The notes under the pieces were generated by a model that worked only from the letters and a program-made list of their open reading frames with translations, was not told where the DNA came from and did not search any database. Positions 45,501-58,688 of a stretch of 64,000 nucleotides of DNA are shown piece by piece. The DNA comes from Rhexocercosporidium sp. MPI-PUGE-AT-0058 (lineage: Eukaryota; Ascomycota; Leotiomycetes; Helotiales), in NCBI GenBank assembly GCA_020746875.1, contig JAGTJL010000020.1, positions 372,001 to 436,000 on the forward strand, given 5' to 3'. The translations under genes were made by a program, and so were the position numbers. Numbering within the stretch: the stretch's first letter is position 1; every line of letters begins with the position of its first letter.

Positions 45501-47960
45501 AAGCTCGAGTAATAAGGCGTAGTTAATTTTAATTTAATACTTAAAGCACTTCGTTAAAGGTCTCTTAAGTTATATTATCTTTTAAAAGATGTTATAGTAA
45601 TATATTTAACGATATGTTTTCTAGTCTTATGTAATTCTGAAGAAAGATCTCGGGGACTTATTATTTAATTTTTACGTAATAGTTATTAATTTAAGTGTGT
45701 TATAATATAACTTTCGCATTTTATACGCGTAATTCCATCGATTTGAACATTACGTATATACTTTACTAAAGCTTTTAAAGCTATTTTACCGAGGTAACTG
45801 GCGCGTAAATGTTATATTTATGCTATATCGCTCCGGAGTCGTAGAAAACTGCGGATTAATTGAAAAGTATACTTCTTAAGAGGATATAGTCGTTTACTAA
45901 TTATTAAGTATATTATTATAGCAGGAGATTTACGAGCTTTTATAAAGGCATATAATTGTAAAAAGCGCGAGTAGTTATTAATAAGCTTATATTTAAATAC
46001 TATAAGGTTTTACTTGCGCTATAAGTTTTTTATTACATAGTTATCTTTAGCACTGCTTACTCGTAAAGTCGTATTAATACTATTATATTATACCCCCGAT
46101 TATGTGAAGAGGCTCTTAAAAATAATATTAACGTTAAACCCTTTTATAATAGCCACATTACTTAATATTAAATTCTAAGTATATAGTCCTTTAAGACTAT
46201 ATAAAGCGTTTTCGAAGATATATATACTCTTATTAATAATTAATAAACTTAAGGTATTAATATTAATTATGTCTCCCGTAATACGTTTAAAACTACTAGG
46301 GATGAGTTTATTAATATTATTAATTAAGTAAGTAACACCGCAATTGTTAATAAGCGTATTATTTAATAAAAGGTGGCGTTAGAACTCTATAGTAGTGTAA
46401 ATATTAGGACTTAAAGCACTATTATAAAATATATCGTCGAAGAGTTTTAAGTCGATTATAATTATATTAACATTTAAACTATTTCATAAAGCTTTACCTT
46501 TGCCTTTATTACTTATAAGTACAGCGGCATTAAGTAATTTAATATTTATAATAAGTTTAGAGTTATTATTATAGTTAACTCTAGTAATTTTGGCGATTAC
46601 GATATACTTTTATTTTTTTTTAATTATAACTGTCTTAAGCTCTTTAAAGTCTATAATTTTTAACTTCTTATAAGTTATTAATACCTTATTAATATTTAAT
46701 ATATGCTTTATGCTTTTAAAAGTCGTTCCGTTAACTGTATAACGTAGTCTTTAATACTTAAGCCGCTTAAAGAAATATTTATTATTTATGCCGTATAAGC
46801 ATAAACTATCTTAGCCTCGAGAGCGAGATTTATTAAAGCTTACATTCGACGCACTAATATTAATTCTTTTAAAGGTTAAATATTAACCGCCTCCTCCTTC
46901 TTAACGCCTAAGCTTCTTAAATATAATATACTCTTAGTTTATATCGGGGAGTATTTATATATAATTATTAAAAGTAAACTTATACTCTTTTTTAAGTTAA
47001 TCGTCGTATATAACCGTGCTAAGGATAGGATTTGCCTAATCTAAGTATATATAAGCTCTTATTATACGTAGCTACTTTTTTAAAGTTATAATGCTTTTAA
47101 CGTTAAGTATATCGTACGCCTTAGCATTTCTGTAAGCCTTTAAAAAGTCTCTTATTTATTAATTAACGTTGACTTTTCCTTTATATACCTCCTTTAAAAC
47201 CTTTTTGTATTCCGTAACTATAATAGTAAGAACCGACGATTTTAACGGTATTATATTGCGCTAAAGTATATTAATTAACGATTATATACTTAATTCGCTT
47301 TTGCCGGCTAGTTTCCTAATTATAAAGTTTAAGAGCGGACAACCGTTTTAGAGAGCCAATTATATAAAGCCATATACTTATTGTTTTAGCTTGTCCATTT
47401 AGCCAGTGTATATTAATACTTCTTAACTTATATTATGTAAATTTATTATATTTTTATAATTGTCGAGTAAAGAGGTAGACTAGCTTCTTTTAAACTTATT
47501 CCTTTTATTAGGACATCTTTATCGGACGACTCAGGCGTTAAAGACGGCTATGGGTTTATTACTTTTTAAGTTATAATATTAATATAATATTAGTCTAACT
47601 GTGTCTTTATCACTTATTAAGCGGTACTCTTAAGCGTTAAAACCTTTAGTCGGAGTTCTAGAATATAGCTTATTACAAAAACGATAGGGTTTATTATATT
47701 TAATGCACTTATAAACGCAATATAAAAATTCAATCGCAGGTGCTATGTCGCCTAATCCTTTTATGCCTTTAAGGTACAGTCCGCAAGTAGTTTTAAAAGT
47801 AATATTATTTATTTAAAGTATATTAATAATATAACGTCGAAAATATTTAATAGTTTAAGAGTTGTCGACGAGTTTAAAGAGTTACGACAGCTTTTAAACA
47901 GCGGTATAAAATGCCTCTATAAAGTCACGTCGGCGTATACATATAACTAAGAAGCTTTTA
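45500..47960 (-). pseudogene. Copia-D gag, protease and integrase region (degenerate)
   Basis: By position between the 5' LTR and RT this must hold gag, protease and integrase. It reads as protein-like minus-strand sequence with many RIP-type stops, but I did not resolve individual catalytic motifs with confidence. Confidence 0.5.
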
Positions 47961-47962
47961 CA

Positions 47963-47980
47963 GCTCACGGGGCTTATAAC
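47963..47980 (-). other. Copia-D primer-binding site, tRNA anticodon-arm type
   Basis: The plus strand reads GCTCACGGGGCTTATAAC directly against the LTR. As an RNA this looks like D-stem end, base 26, a 5-bp anticodon stem and loop CUUAUAA, i.e. a tRNA with anticodon UAU (Ile). Its complement on the minus strand is where primer binding is expected. Copia-A2 has a similar 18-mer at 51396-51413 (14 of 18 identical, mostly transitions apart). Confidence 0.6.
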
Positions 47981-48176
47981 TATCGTATAATATACCTTGA
48001 GGCTCCATAAAAGCAAATATTAAGTCAATTAAAGGCTGCGCAATTATGTATATGACTATTGTTATATTATTATATATAACGCATTCAAGCTCCCTAAATA
48101 AAGGAGCTTACTGGCGCCATGGTTTTGGTAGTCTTGATTAGGCTCGCTTAGCCAACCAACCATAACCTGCACGACA
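47981..48176 (-). repeat. Copia-D 5' LTR, 196 bp
   Basis: Starts TATCGTATAATATACC and ends CTGCACGACA, followed by target duplication CCTTA. Confidence 0.92.
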
Positions 48177-48181
48177 CCTTA

Positions 48182-50720
48182 TTCCCCTTCCTAAAACGGA
48201 ATAGCCGAAAGGTTAAATAGATACTTAATAAAGCGGCTAATTAGCGTCTATAAGGCTAAGAGATTACCCTTGTTTTTATGGCCTTATTTATTATATAGAA
48301 TAGCTTATATTAAGAATCGGTTATATAACTCCGTCATAAAGAAGACGCCTTTTAAAACTTTATACGGTAAATTACCGACAATCGATTATATTCGCATATT
48401 AGGCTCTTTAACTTACGTACTTGAGAATAAAAGAGCTCATAAACTAGTCAATAAATCCGACAGGAGTATTCTTGTCGGTTTTAAGTCTTTTAATAATTAC
48501 TTAGTTTATTTACCGAGTAAAAGAGCCGTTATAAGTTTTAAAAACGTCCTAATTAAAGAGGATTTAATCCTTAAAGACGGTATAACGGAAGAAACCGAAT
48601 TCGATTATATAGTCGAAACACTTAAAGAGTTTAAAGGCGCTAGCGACAATATTATTAATTTTATAAGTAATATTAACAACGAAATATTTAATAAAAGTAA
48701 TATAAGTAAAAAGTCGCCTATTAAATAATTAAAGGGCGAGAAAACGGATTTTAAAACGAATCCGACTTATTTATATAAGAGTTTCCTCAAACGCTAAAAG
48801 CTAATAAAAGGCCTAATACAACTAGCCCGGAAATGCCTAAAGCGCCTATTAAAAGGCTTAAAAAGGATTATTTAAGCTAAAAGCCTAACGTTGTAATTAA
48901 AAACGCTAGTACTAGCGCCAAAGACTTTAATTCTTTAGAAAATCAGCCAGTAATACACTTAAGCTCTAAGACGGCTATTCGCTAGCTAAACAATTAATTA
49001 ATCGAAGAGGAAAAAGAAGCTTTTTTTGTTTATAAAGACGCTAAAAGACTAGCTTTTATAGCTTTAATAAATTCTAAAATCGACGAAGACTTCGATTAAG
49101 GATTAATAAAGCTGCCCGAAGAGCTAAAAGCTAATAAAGTCGTTATTAAACGAATTAAAGGCTTTTAAATTTACGAGCTTAAAAGCCTTAAAGAAGCTAT
49201 AGCCTCTCCGTATAAAAACTATTAATTAAAAGCCATAGAAAAAGAAGCCAACTCCTTAAAAAATCACAAGACTTGGGAAATAATGCTAAAAGACGCTAAT
49301 AAGGCTTATAAGCCTTTAAAAACAAAGTAAGTATATGAAATTAAAGAATTACTTAATTTCCTCGAATTCAAAGCTAGATTCGTCGCTAAAGGGTTCGAGT
49401 AACTTTATAGCCTTAATTACGTAAATACTTTTGCTAGCGTAATAAAACAAATAGCTTGGCGACTTATATTTGCTTTAGCGGTCCTTTACGGTTAAATTAT
49501 ATGAAAAGTCGATATAATATCGGCTTTTACGCAGAGTGATATTAACGTAAATACTTTGTATATAATGCCTCCCGAAGGCATAAACGCCTAAAAATACGCT
49601 AGTAAACTACTCCTGCTTAATAAAGCCTTATACAGGCTAAAACAATTAGCTAGGCTCTGGTTTATTACACTAAAGGAAGTCCTAGTCCAAAAACTCGGTT
49701 TTCAAGCCTTAATTATTAAGAATTATATCTTAATTAATAAAGAATAATAGCTTATAATCTTTATTTACGTAAACGACTTAACGATAATCGGCCTAAGCGT
49801 TAATAATATCAAATCCTTTATTAAAGAGCTTAAAAAGCTCTTTAAATTAAAGGATTTAAGGCTAATAAAGGATTACTTAAGTATAAATATTAAGTATAAC
49901 CTAAATAAAAGTTATATAAAGCTAAGCTAAGAGAGTTATATTAAGAAAGTGCTAGCGCGGTTTAATATGACCGACTGTAAGCCTAAAAATATATTAATGG
50001 ATTCGAAGGCTAAGCTAGAGCCTAATCTTAATTAGGCTAATAAAAAGGAAATAAATTAATATTAGCAAATTATAAGCTGCCTCTTATTTCTTACGCTAAT
50101 TACTAGACTCGATATTTGCTACTCGGTTATAAAGCTCGCTCGATTCGCTAGTAGCCTTAGCGTTAATTACTTAATTGCCTTTAAAAACGTGCTTAAATAC
50201 CTAAAAGGATTAAAAAGGCTAGGACTAATTTACGAAAAAAGCTCTAGTCGATATATAAGCGGCTATTGCGACGCCGACTACGCCGGAGATATTAATACGG
50301 CTAAATCGACTAGCGGCTTGAGCTTTTACTTAGCGAGTTGCTTATTTAGCTAGAAAAACAAGCTTTAAAATATTATAGCTTAAAGTACGACTGAGGCCGA
50401 ATATATAGTTATTAATTCGGCTTTTAAAGAGGTTGTTTATATAAAGTAGCTTTTAATCGAATTAAGCTATTATATATAAGAACGATTTCCTGTTTATACG
50501 GATAATAACGGCGCTCTTTTATTAATTAATAACTCTTAATTCCACGAGAGGATTAAGTATATTGCCGTTAAATATTATTACGTTCACGACCTTATAAACT
50601 AAGGCGAAATAGACCTAATTTATATAAGAGGGTTTAAACAAAAAGCCGACGGCTTTACGAAGCCGCTAGATAAGCCTAAATTCATTAAATTTATAAGGCT
50701 TTTGAGACTAGCCGAATAGG
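48182..50720 (+). pseudogene. Copia-C integrase C-half, RT and RNase H
   Basis: After Copia-D the frame resumes with LPKTE-PKG (former PEQNG region). The open stretch 48270-48728 covers FLWPYLLYRIAYIKNRLYNS, PFKTLYGKLP and ILGSLTYV, the Copia integrase C-terminal domain. RT from about 49200: NHKTWEI, FKARFVAKGFE, IISAFTQSDI, LLLNKALYRLK, active site YVND (49766-49777, first Asp lost), LKDLRLIKDYLSINI. RNase H: GYCDADYAGD, STSGLSFYLAS, STTEAEYIVI and the tail KADGFTKPLDKPKF, ending about 50720. Moderately RIPped. Confidence 0.92.
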
Positions 50721-50892
50721 GATAAAGCGGAGGAAATAAAATTGTAATTTATATTTCTTTCTCTTTATATCTGGCGTACCCTCCGCAAAGGGTATTTTAT
50801 GTATTTATTCTATTCTTGTAAATATAAGCTCTGCTTTAAAGCTAGCTTATATATAAACTTATAAAGCTATTACGTTATTTATTAAAAAGGCG

Positions 50893-51211
50893 TGTTAGAT
50901 TTGATTTCGGTAACTCGTGCCGATTTTATCTTAGAATAGCCGAAGGAGTTTCCACTACTTACGCGGCCCGGAAATTACTTTCGTATTCCGGGAAATTACG
51001 CTCGTATTCAATTACGTAGCTCGTATAAGCTACGTAATCAGTTACGTAGTCGTAAAAGCTTTTAGAGAAGCTATTATTTTATATATAACTACCGAAGAGC
51101 TCTTCTAGCTCTTCAAGTAAGCAAGTAAGCAAGTAAGCAAGCAATCAATTCTACTTTGTCTTTGATCACGTGTCCTCACCTACTGCGCTTCCTCATTCCT
51201 GATTGGCTCGC
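50893..51211 (+). repeat. Copia-C 3' LTR, main part
   Basis: Starts TGTTAGATTTGATTTCGG after AAAAAGGCG (a weak purine tract). It is interrupted at 51211 by Copia-A2; its last 11 bp are at 59138-59148 (TTATTCTCACA). Total about 330 bp. It contains a short array of AAGTAAGC units (about 51114-51141) that is shorter in the solo copy at 37251-37562. Confidence 0.9.
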
Positions 51212-51395
51212 TGTCGTATAGGCACGGGCAGCTGCTCTCTTGGCACTGCACGTGACCTAATTAAGTTCTGCTATTGTAAACCGCCTTTAAGAGAATAATT
51301 GTCTTTTCCTGACTCGGAGAGCTTTTAAAATAATAATAAATTACTTTAATTTAATTATAACTACTTATAATACTTTAATCTACTTTTATATTATA
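51212..51395 (+). repeat. Copia-A2 5' LTR, 184 bp
   Basis: TGTCGTATAGGCACGGGC start; end decayed from CCACA to TTATA. CACGTGACCTAATTA (E-box-like CACGTG) is conserved in all three Copia-A LTRs. Confidence 0.92.
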
Positions 51396-51413
51396 ATTAT
51401 AAGCCTCGTTAAC
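51396..51413 (+). other. Copia-A2 primer-binding site
   Basis: ATTATAAGCCTCGTTAAC, directly after the LTR. It matches the Copia-D site (minus strand GTTATAAGCCCCGTGAGC) at 14 of 18 positions. Inferred to pair with a tRNA anticodon arm (loop CUUAUAA). Confidence 0.55.
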
Positions 51414-51800
51414 AAAGCTATTAAGTTAGTATTCTTCCTTTTATGCGCTATTAATTTAAATAAAGCTTATAAAATAAATTTATAAGTAAAAAGCATTTAT
51501 TATATATTATAAAGTTTTCTACTTTATTATAAAGTATAATTTATATTACTGTTTTCTATTAATTCTTTTATTTTATTTTAGACGAGTATAAAAGCCGAGT
51601 AATTAAACTCTCTAGTCTTTCTTCTTTTAGTAAATACTCGGAGCTCACAAGAGTAATTCCTTCGCTATAATAGACTTAACTTTAGTTTTTTCTTTAAATA
51701 ATCGAACTTCTTTTAATTATAATAAGCGCATTTAGACTCTTTAATATTAAGCGTTTAAATTCTTTTATATCTTTTATAAAATATAAAATTCAGTAGACTT
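51414..51800. other. Copia-A2 leader
   Basis: About 390 bp between primer-binding site and the first clear gag sequence; AT-rich, no convincing frame. Confidence 0.4.
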
Positions 51801-52900
51801 TACGTTATTAATTGCTTTTAACCTTCTCGACGCCGAACCGAAACCCTTATCGTTAAATAATTTAAGAGTGTAATAAGATAAAGAAGCTATTAAGTACAAT
51901 TTCTAGGCTTAAGCGAAGTAAGACGAAAATACTCGCGACTTTATAGAAAAAGGTCTTAAGCCGAGCGTATTATTACCGGCAAAAGCTATAATTAAGAATA
52001 TGGCTTTAATATATGCTGCTCTTATAAAGGAACACGTAAGGAAGCTCGTATAATAAACGGAAAAGACTCGAGTTTATAAGGTAGTTTATAAATAGATTTA
52101 GGAAATAATTAATCTTTTTATTTACTAAGAAGCAGTTAAGGAATGCGAGAACGAGTAAGCTCGTATGAAAAAAGAGCAATTGACTAAGATAATAAATAAA
52201 GACTTTTAATTAAAGTTATGAATTCTTTAATTACTTTTTCGGATCCTTAAGAGAAATTACGCCTCTTCGGAAATAAGTGCTCGCACGCTAATATAATTTA
52301 CTTATAAGAAGAAGCTCGCTATTATTAAGGTAAAGCGAGTTAATCTTAAGAAGTAATTTTAAGAATAAAAAGTAGCTTATTAAAATACTTTTTTATACGA
52401 TTTATTAAACGTTAAAGGACTGCTAATAGTGCTTAACTTTATTAAGGCGGTGCAAAAGAAGCTCGCACCGGAATAAGCGCGCGAACGATACTCTGAATTA
52501 CTAAGAGATAATACTCTTAAGATAATAAATTAATACTTTTTACTTAATTACGTTAATTAATTATTTGCTTTTAATAAAGAATTACTTATAACTTTTAAAT
52601 AACAAAAGATAATAAGCTTATATACTATTTTTAAAAGAAAATTAAATGCTCTCGCAATCCTATTAGTTTAACGAAACCAGTCGCTAAATATACGAGTAAA
52701 TACTTACCCGTGCAAATATTGCTTTTACTATTATAAAACTATTAATTATCACAGACTTCGGTATTATTACGACGGCTCGACGGCGAATAACTTCAGGAAC
52801 TTATTATTAATAAAGAAAATTAAGAAGACTCGACTCCGATTAAAAAGCGACTTCCTTAACCTCCGCCGAGAAATTATTAAACTTAATAAAAATATATTAT
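51800..52900 (+). pseudogene. Copia-A2 gag (degenerate)
   Basis: The plus frame reads LSLNNLRV--DKEAIKYN near 51865 and DFIEKGLKPSVLLPAKAIIKNM near 51940, followed by long helical charged segments and DLLNVKGLLIVLNFIKAVQKK near 52400. A zinc-binding segment lies at about 52710-52770 (CKYCFYYYKTINYH, several Tyr ex-Cys). Stops fall at Gln sites. Confidence 0.75.
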
Positions 52901-53079
52901 TAATAACGTAATTAGCTTCCGGATTACCTTCCGGTAATTCCTTTTTTATTTAAGCATTAGCAGCTCTTATAACTTTAAAGCCAGCTACTTTAATAAAATT
53001 AAGATATTTTAAAAACGTTTAAGCTTATTTTATAAGCTCTGAATTTCTCGACGAAGCTCTCGCTACTGCGGGAGTATAC

Positions 53080-56000
53080 GCTATTATAAATATAAATCGT
53101 CATTCGCTCGCAAAGAGCACTTTGCTCGATAACGGAACTGCTATTCATTTAATAAATTCAAAAGCTCTTCTCGTCCTCGAAAGCTTTATTAAATTCACTG
53201 CGAATAATAACGTTAAAGCCGGAACGTTAAGCTTAATAATTAAGGGCCGCGGTACTCGAGTCTTTAAAAGTGCTCTTTATAGCCTTAACGGACCGAATAT
53301 AAGTAATTTAACCCTCTCGAACGTCGCTATTATTAAAAGCTTTAATATTAATATTATTTTAAAAGCTCGCTTTTTATAAGTAAGAGTTTAATATAATAAT
53401 TTAGATTATATTTTGCGCACGGGAATAACCGAAAATAATTTAGTTTTAAAGTAATTATAATAATAATTTAACTTAACTTTCTTTAAATATAAGCTTTTTA
53501 ATTACTTTTCGATTTCTTTAACTATTCGCCGCATTTTAACTCGCTTAAATTATATCTTTTTAATATTTCTAACGCTAAAGAAAAGCATTCGCTAAGGTTT
53601 TCAGTCGAGCAGACAATATTTAAAGCTACGAGTCGACGAAGCTTACTTATAGCATTTACGCGTAAGTCACTTAAGAAAAGAAGCTTTAAAAAACCTAATA
53701 AAAATGCGCGTAACGTCGAGATTTAAGGTTTAATTCGGTTAAAATATAAGTATTATATAATAGCTATAATATAATAAATAATAAGTCGTCGTTAATTAAA
53801 GAGAGCAGTTACTCGTCCTTTTTATCGTATTTCTTAAGATTTATTCGATTTTTTAATAAAGTTTAACAGAAATAGTTAGCTTTTATTAATTAAAAACGAA
53901 AATAATAAGAAATTCTATAAGCGGCTTTTAAAAACTAAAAAATTAATTGCTATCTTAAATACTCTTAAACCGTTTAAGGCGTAAACGAAACGTTAATTCG
54001 GGCTCTCGGTTTATAAAATACGCTAAGATAATAATACTTTAATTATAAAGATTAATAAATTAATTAAGTATGAAAAGTAATATAAAGAGAATAATATTAA
54101 TATTAAATTTACCTTTATATATATATATCAACTTAATAAAGGAGCTAAGCGCGTAAGTAAAGAAACAATTAATAAATCGATTAAAATGCGCTTCTCCGTT
54201 AATTTACTTTAAGCGCTTTAAACGGAATTAATAATAACGGCAATTATTCTTTATAATATAAGTTTATTTACTCGCAAAGGCTTTAAGAGTCTTAACGAAG
54301 TATTCTAAGCTTAATTTAAGTAGTATTTTCGATATTACGACCTTAAGCTTATATTAAAACTAATAACCGATTTACGGCTTAATTAAAGCAATTTATATAC
54401 GTACGGCTATAAAACTTACTTTATAATTAAAGACTAAGAAGTTCTCCGTTAAAAGAGAGCTTTTAAAGTTAACTCGCGAGCGCACTTTAATTATTTAATT
54501 AAATACGTCTTATTTAATATTTATAAAATCTAAATGCTTTAATTATAATATATAATAATAATTCGGAATATTACTTTTAACGAAACCTTTTTTTATTTAA
54601 GCTTTTTAAATATAAAAAAAGCGGTCGGCCAGCCGCGCTTAATATTAAAAGATTTTATAAAAATGCTAAAAAAAGAAGAAGAAGATTAAGACGCTAGTTT
54701 TATTATAATTAACCGACTAAGCGTACTTAATATATTAAAATTAAAAATATCGTTTATCACTCTAAATAGAGAATAATTAAGTAAAGCAATAAGCGTTATA
54801 AAAGTCGACGAGCTTATAAGCTCGAGGGTAGAGTTATCTGCTTCTCTTTTAGCTAAATTAAAAAAGTAAATACGCTATTTCTAATTAATTCAATAGTTTT
54901 TGATTTTATTTAATTGCTTGTTAGTAAGAATTCAAGAGTGATTTAATTAAAAAAGAGTATTAAACTTCTTATTTACGAGCACTTTAATTAAGTCTTAAAA
55001 CGAACTAATATTTTAAAACAATTAGCGTCTAAAAGCGCAATTAAAAGAAGTATTTTACGTAATATATTAAACTTCTAGAATAATATAAGCCTTAAGCGGA
55101 AGTCGATATTATAAGTTATAATTTATTTTAAAAGATTATACGACCGAAAGCGCGATTTTAAGCGTTAAGGAGCACTTAAAGAAAATATCAGCCTTAAGTA
55201 ATTAAAAGCTTTGCTTTAAGTAACTAAATATAAGAAGCACTTATAATTATTAAAATTAAAAGAAAATAAAAAGTTAAGTTTACGCTTATTATTCCCGGCT
55301 TTAATTAAATTAAATTCCGGCTTACTTAAACCTCTTAAGAAGAAAAGAATAAAAGACCGAGTAATTAATAAAAATCGAAAGACTCGAGTCAGTAATAAAG
55401 TAACGAAACCGAATCGAAGCGTTTATATAATAATTATTAAAAAGCTAATTATAAAATTATTATAATCGTTAAGTAACCGCGAGTATTTAAAGGATTTTCT
55501 AAAGACTTTTTAGCTTAATTAAGAATTAATACAAAGAGACGAAAAAGACTTAAGCGTAATTCACGCTATTATATCAGCGTTTATATTTAAAAATATTAAA
55601 ATTCAATAATTAATTAAGCTTTCACGGATTTATTAATTATAAATGCCTAAAGACTTATTAAATTAAAGAGACTTTAAGGACTACTCGTTAAAAAAGCACT
55701 TCCGAGCCGACGCTATTAAGGAGATTATTAACCTTAAGTCGCGTAATTATTAAAAAGTCGTTAAATACTCCTTTATTATTAAGCAACTAATTCCCTTAAA
55801 ATAAGTATTTCACGCTAAAGTCGATTCGTTAAGGTATTTAACTTGCTATTACTTTTAAGTCGTTATAAAAGGAGACTTATAACTTAAAACGTTAATTTTA
55901 TTAATATATATAATTACTTTAATTACTCGCTCTTTTAGAACTGCTATAGCTATTATAGCTTAATTTAATTTAAAAATAATTTAATTTAATATAATAAATA

Positions 56001-57211
56001 CTTTTATTAACGCTAAATAAAATAAGATAAGTGCTCGCGTACGCTGTTATTTACCGGACGGTTTTAAATAAGACGGAATAGTAATAAAAGTTAATCGCGC
56101 ACTTTACGGATTCAAGAACTTACCGGCGCTATAATACGGTGACTTCACTTATATTTTAATAACTTTAAGGTTAATCGCTTATAAAAAGGAGCTTTATATA
56201 TTTATAAACGAGCAACGTATAATGTTTATTATATTTTATATCGACGATATTCAAGTGCTTTATTATACTTTAGCTTTTAAAGACGCTAAACTAATTATCG
56301 ACGGCTTAAATATAATATATAAGCTTACCGAAAGAGAGCAAACAAAGTAATTCTTAAGCGTTCGTATTATTAAAAATCGATTAGCGAAAATTATCTTTTT
56401 AATATACGATACTTATTTTTAAAAAGTTGCTTTTCGATTTAAATTAATAAATAGAAATTGCTTAAGTATATTATTACTTTAAGTCGAGCTACTAAAGAAT
56501 TAAGAATAAGTTATTTTAACTTAAATTAAAGAATTTCAAGAAAAGATTAAATTAATATTTTATATTATAATTATATTACGCGTAAACGTCGCTTTTACTG
56601 CTTTAAGACTTTCTTATTTCTTAATTAATCCTTCCCGAAAGTACTTAATTATAATTAATTAAATAATTTATTACTTTTTCGGTACTTGTTTTTTAGCGAT
56701 TATTTATAATTATAAGCTACGCGACTCTTATTTTATAATAGCATTAAATGCTTCTTTTATAAACGATATCGAGATAAGGCGATCTTTTAATAAATATATT
56801 TTCATATTTTTTAAAAGTTTAATTTTTTAAAAAGTAGCTTTATAAGATATAATTATTACGTTTATAATATAAATAGAGCTTCTTAGAGTTAAGCGCACCG
56901 ATAAGGAACTTATAATATTTTAGCGATTCTTTTAAGAATTACGCTTTAATATAAGAGCAGCTTAAATAATTTTTTATAATAATTAATAAACGATTCGGCT
57001 AATCGTTAATAAAAATTAATATATTTTTATTAAATTACGTTATATTAATATTTAAAATATGTAATTACGCTAGGAGTTTTAGAAAAGTACTTTTATAATA
57101 GAATATCTTCTTATAAGTTATATATTAGTTAACGGACTTATTAAAAACCTCTTTCGGCAGAAATTTAAAGCATTTATTATTCTTATTAACTTAATAAATA
57201 TTCGTGCTTAA
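53080..57211 (+). pseudogene. Copia-A2 protease, integrase, RT and RNase H (degenerate)
   Basis: Protease: 53122-53379 is open, LDNGTAIHLINSKALL, GRGTRVFKSALYSLNGPN, LTLSNVAIIKSFNINII, the DNGA Copia protease pattern. Integrase: -LNKGAKRVSKETINKSIKMRF (former EQNG-AERS region, about 54125-54195). RT: NTFINA, RVRCYLPDGFK, VIKVNRALYGFKNLPAL, active site YIDD (56237-56248) intact, then FLSVRIIKNR. RNase H: VNVAFTALRLSYFL, ALNASFINDIEIRRS and a degenerate ADGLTK tail, ending 57211. Homology with copy 1 starts near 56500. Confidence 0.9.
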
Positions 57212-57558
57212 TTAAAGTAACTCCTTTAAGAGACTCGCTTTAAAATAATCTTTTATATATATTCTTTATTTTTTATTTATTCTTAAAATAATTATATAAT
57301 AAGCTTACCTTTTAATTAAAAAGCTTTATTTATATTATTATATATTCTTTTATAAAATACTCTTTTATAAATTTCTATTTATAATTTTATTTTATTAAAA
57401 ATTAATTAAGTTCGAGGGTATAAATCATTACATTTTAAAAAGTTAATTACTCTTAACGATTCTTTAATTTAAAAGTAAACGCAAGTTTTAGTTTTTAAAA
57501 TATAAAAAAATATTTAAAAAATAAGAAGTTCTTAAGCTTTAGAAAATAAAAGAGTAAC
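57212..57558. other. Copia-A2 convergent spacer
   Basis: AT-rich counterpart of 8058-8404; no conserved frame. Confidence 0.45.
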
Positions 57559-58688
57559 TTATTTATTAAAAAATAAAAGGCTTAAAACCTCTTAAATTAG
57601 CTCGCTTAAAGCACTAGTTATTATATTAATTAGCTCTTTAACGCGAGCAGCTTAAGCTTCTTACTTAAGAGTAAGAATAATTCTATAAGCAGATATAGCC
57701 TAAAAGATTAGAATACTAAGGCCCGGATTATAAGCGCGAGCAGCTCCGGTAATAACCTTAATAGCGGCAGTAGCGCAAGTAGCTTTAATAATAATAATAA
57801 CAGTAAAATAATTAGCTACTCTTTTATTATTTTTCTTAACGAAGAAAGTACCTGCAGCGGCAGTAATCTTCTTTTTAATAATATAAATATAAGTTATAAA
57901 AGTAGCTAAAGGCTTTTTTTCTTTTTTTAAAAAATTAATTAAATTAATTTGATTTTTTAAAAATAAAGCGAATAACTTATTATTCTTCTTATTATTATTA
58001 TTTTATTATTACTTTTAAATTTATTAGCAGCTCTTAAAATAACTTTATTATTAAAACTAATAATAGCGCCAGTAGTAGCAGCTTTATTAATATTATTATT
58101 TTTAAAAGCGGTACGGACCGGGATTCTTAATTATTTTAATTCTTAGAAAAATTAATAATAAATTAAAAAGCGAGAAAAAAGTAGCTAAATCGACTTACTT
58201 TTTTATTAATTTTATTTTTTAACGTATTATAATATGCGAAGAAAGGAGCTTAAGCAGTAGCGAGAGTAATTACGCACTTATAATCGGACGAGTAAGCGAA
58301 GCAGTAAGTACCTTTTCTAACGGTATTATAATATTAATTATTATCTTTTATTTAAAAAGCGCTATTAATATAACTTAAATAGATTATTATACGAGCACTT
58401 ATTAATTACTTTAAAGCTCGGGGAGCAGTAGCGGCACGGCGAAGAGCGGGGGCGGGGACGGGAGCAGCCGATAATCGTGCCTTAGCGACGACTTTCTTTT
58501 TATTATTAATAATAGCTTTAACTTATTATAAGTTAGTAATTATTTTTTAATTAATTAATCTTTAATTAATTAATCTCCGATTAATAAATCGAAATTAATA
58601 AATCGAAAATCGAGCCATTTACCTTGCTCTGGCGAGTAGATTGTCGTTCTGCTATAACGATTCTGGCGGAGCGCTTAAAGATATCCAT
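57559..58688 (-). pseudogene. Antisense accessory gene of Copia-A (copy 2), three exons
   Basis: Minus strand. Exon 1 is 58688-58623 (ATG, 22 codons; IFKRSARIVIAER shared with copy 1, no internal stop). Donor GTAAAT follows. Exon 2 is 58522-58199 (108 codons, same length as copy 1). Donor GTAAGT at 58198. Exon 3 from 58142 to stop 57561-57559 is 11 bp longer than in copy 1, so it has at least one frameshift. Both acceptors have decayed from AG to AA. Exon 2 has APVPAPALRRAA, then a Cys patch: GTYCFAYSSDYKC keeps a Cys where copy 1 has Tyr, and has Tyr where copy 1 keeps Cys. The two copies decayed independently from one coding sequence. Confidence 0.7.

Larger units (their letters stand above)
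42111..48176 (-). mobile_element. Copia-D, complete Ty1/Copia element, 6066 bp
   Basis: Two 196-bp LTRs and a perfect target duplication CCTTA (42106-42110 and 48177-48181) inside the Copia-C integrase. On the minus strand the 5' LTR is followed at once by an 18-nt primer-binding site (47980-47963), and the 3' LTR is preceded by purine tract GGCGAGGGGGTG (42318-42307). Pol order gag, integrase, RT, RNase H, then a plus-strand spliced gene at 42506-43372. RIPped, though both RT Asp survive. Confidence 0.92.

Noticed and set aside
50730..50892. Possible antisense gene between Copia-C RNase H and its LTR
   Set aside because: Only about 170 bp are available and no frame is protein-like; Copia-C lacks the accessory gene.
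56576..57211. Minus-strand frame continuing the Copia-A antisense gene to the left
   Set aside because: At first it looked like one long antisense ORF, but the plus strand here clearly encodes Copia RNase H, so the antisense gene was ended at 57559 (8405 in copy 1).
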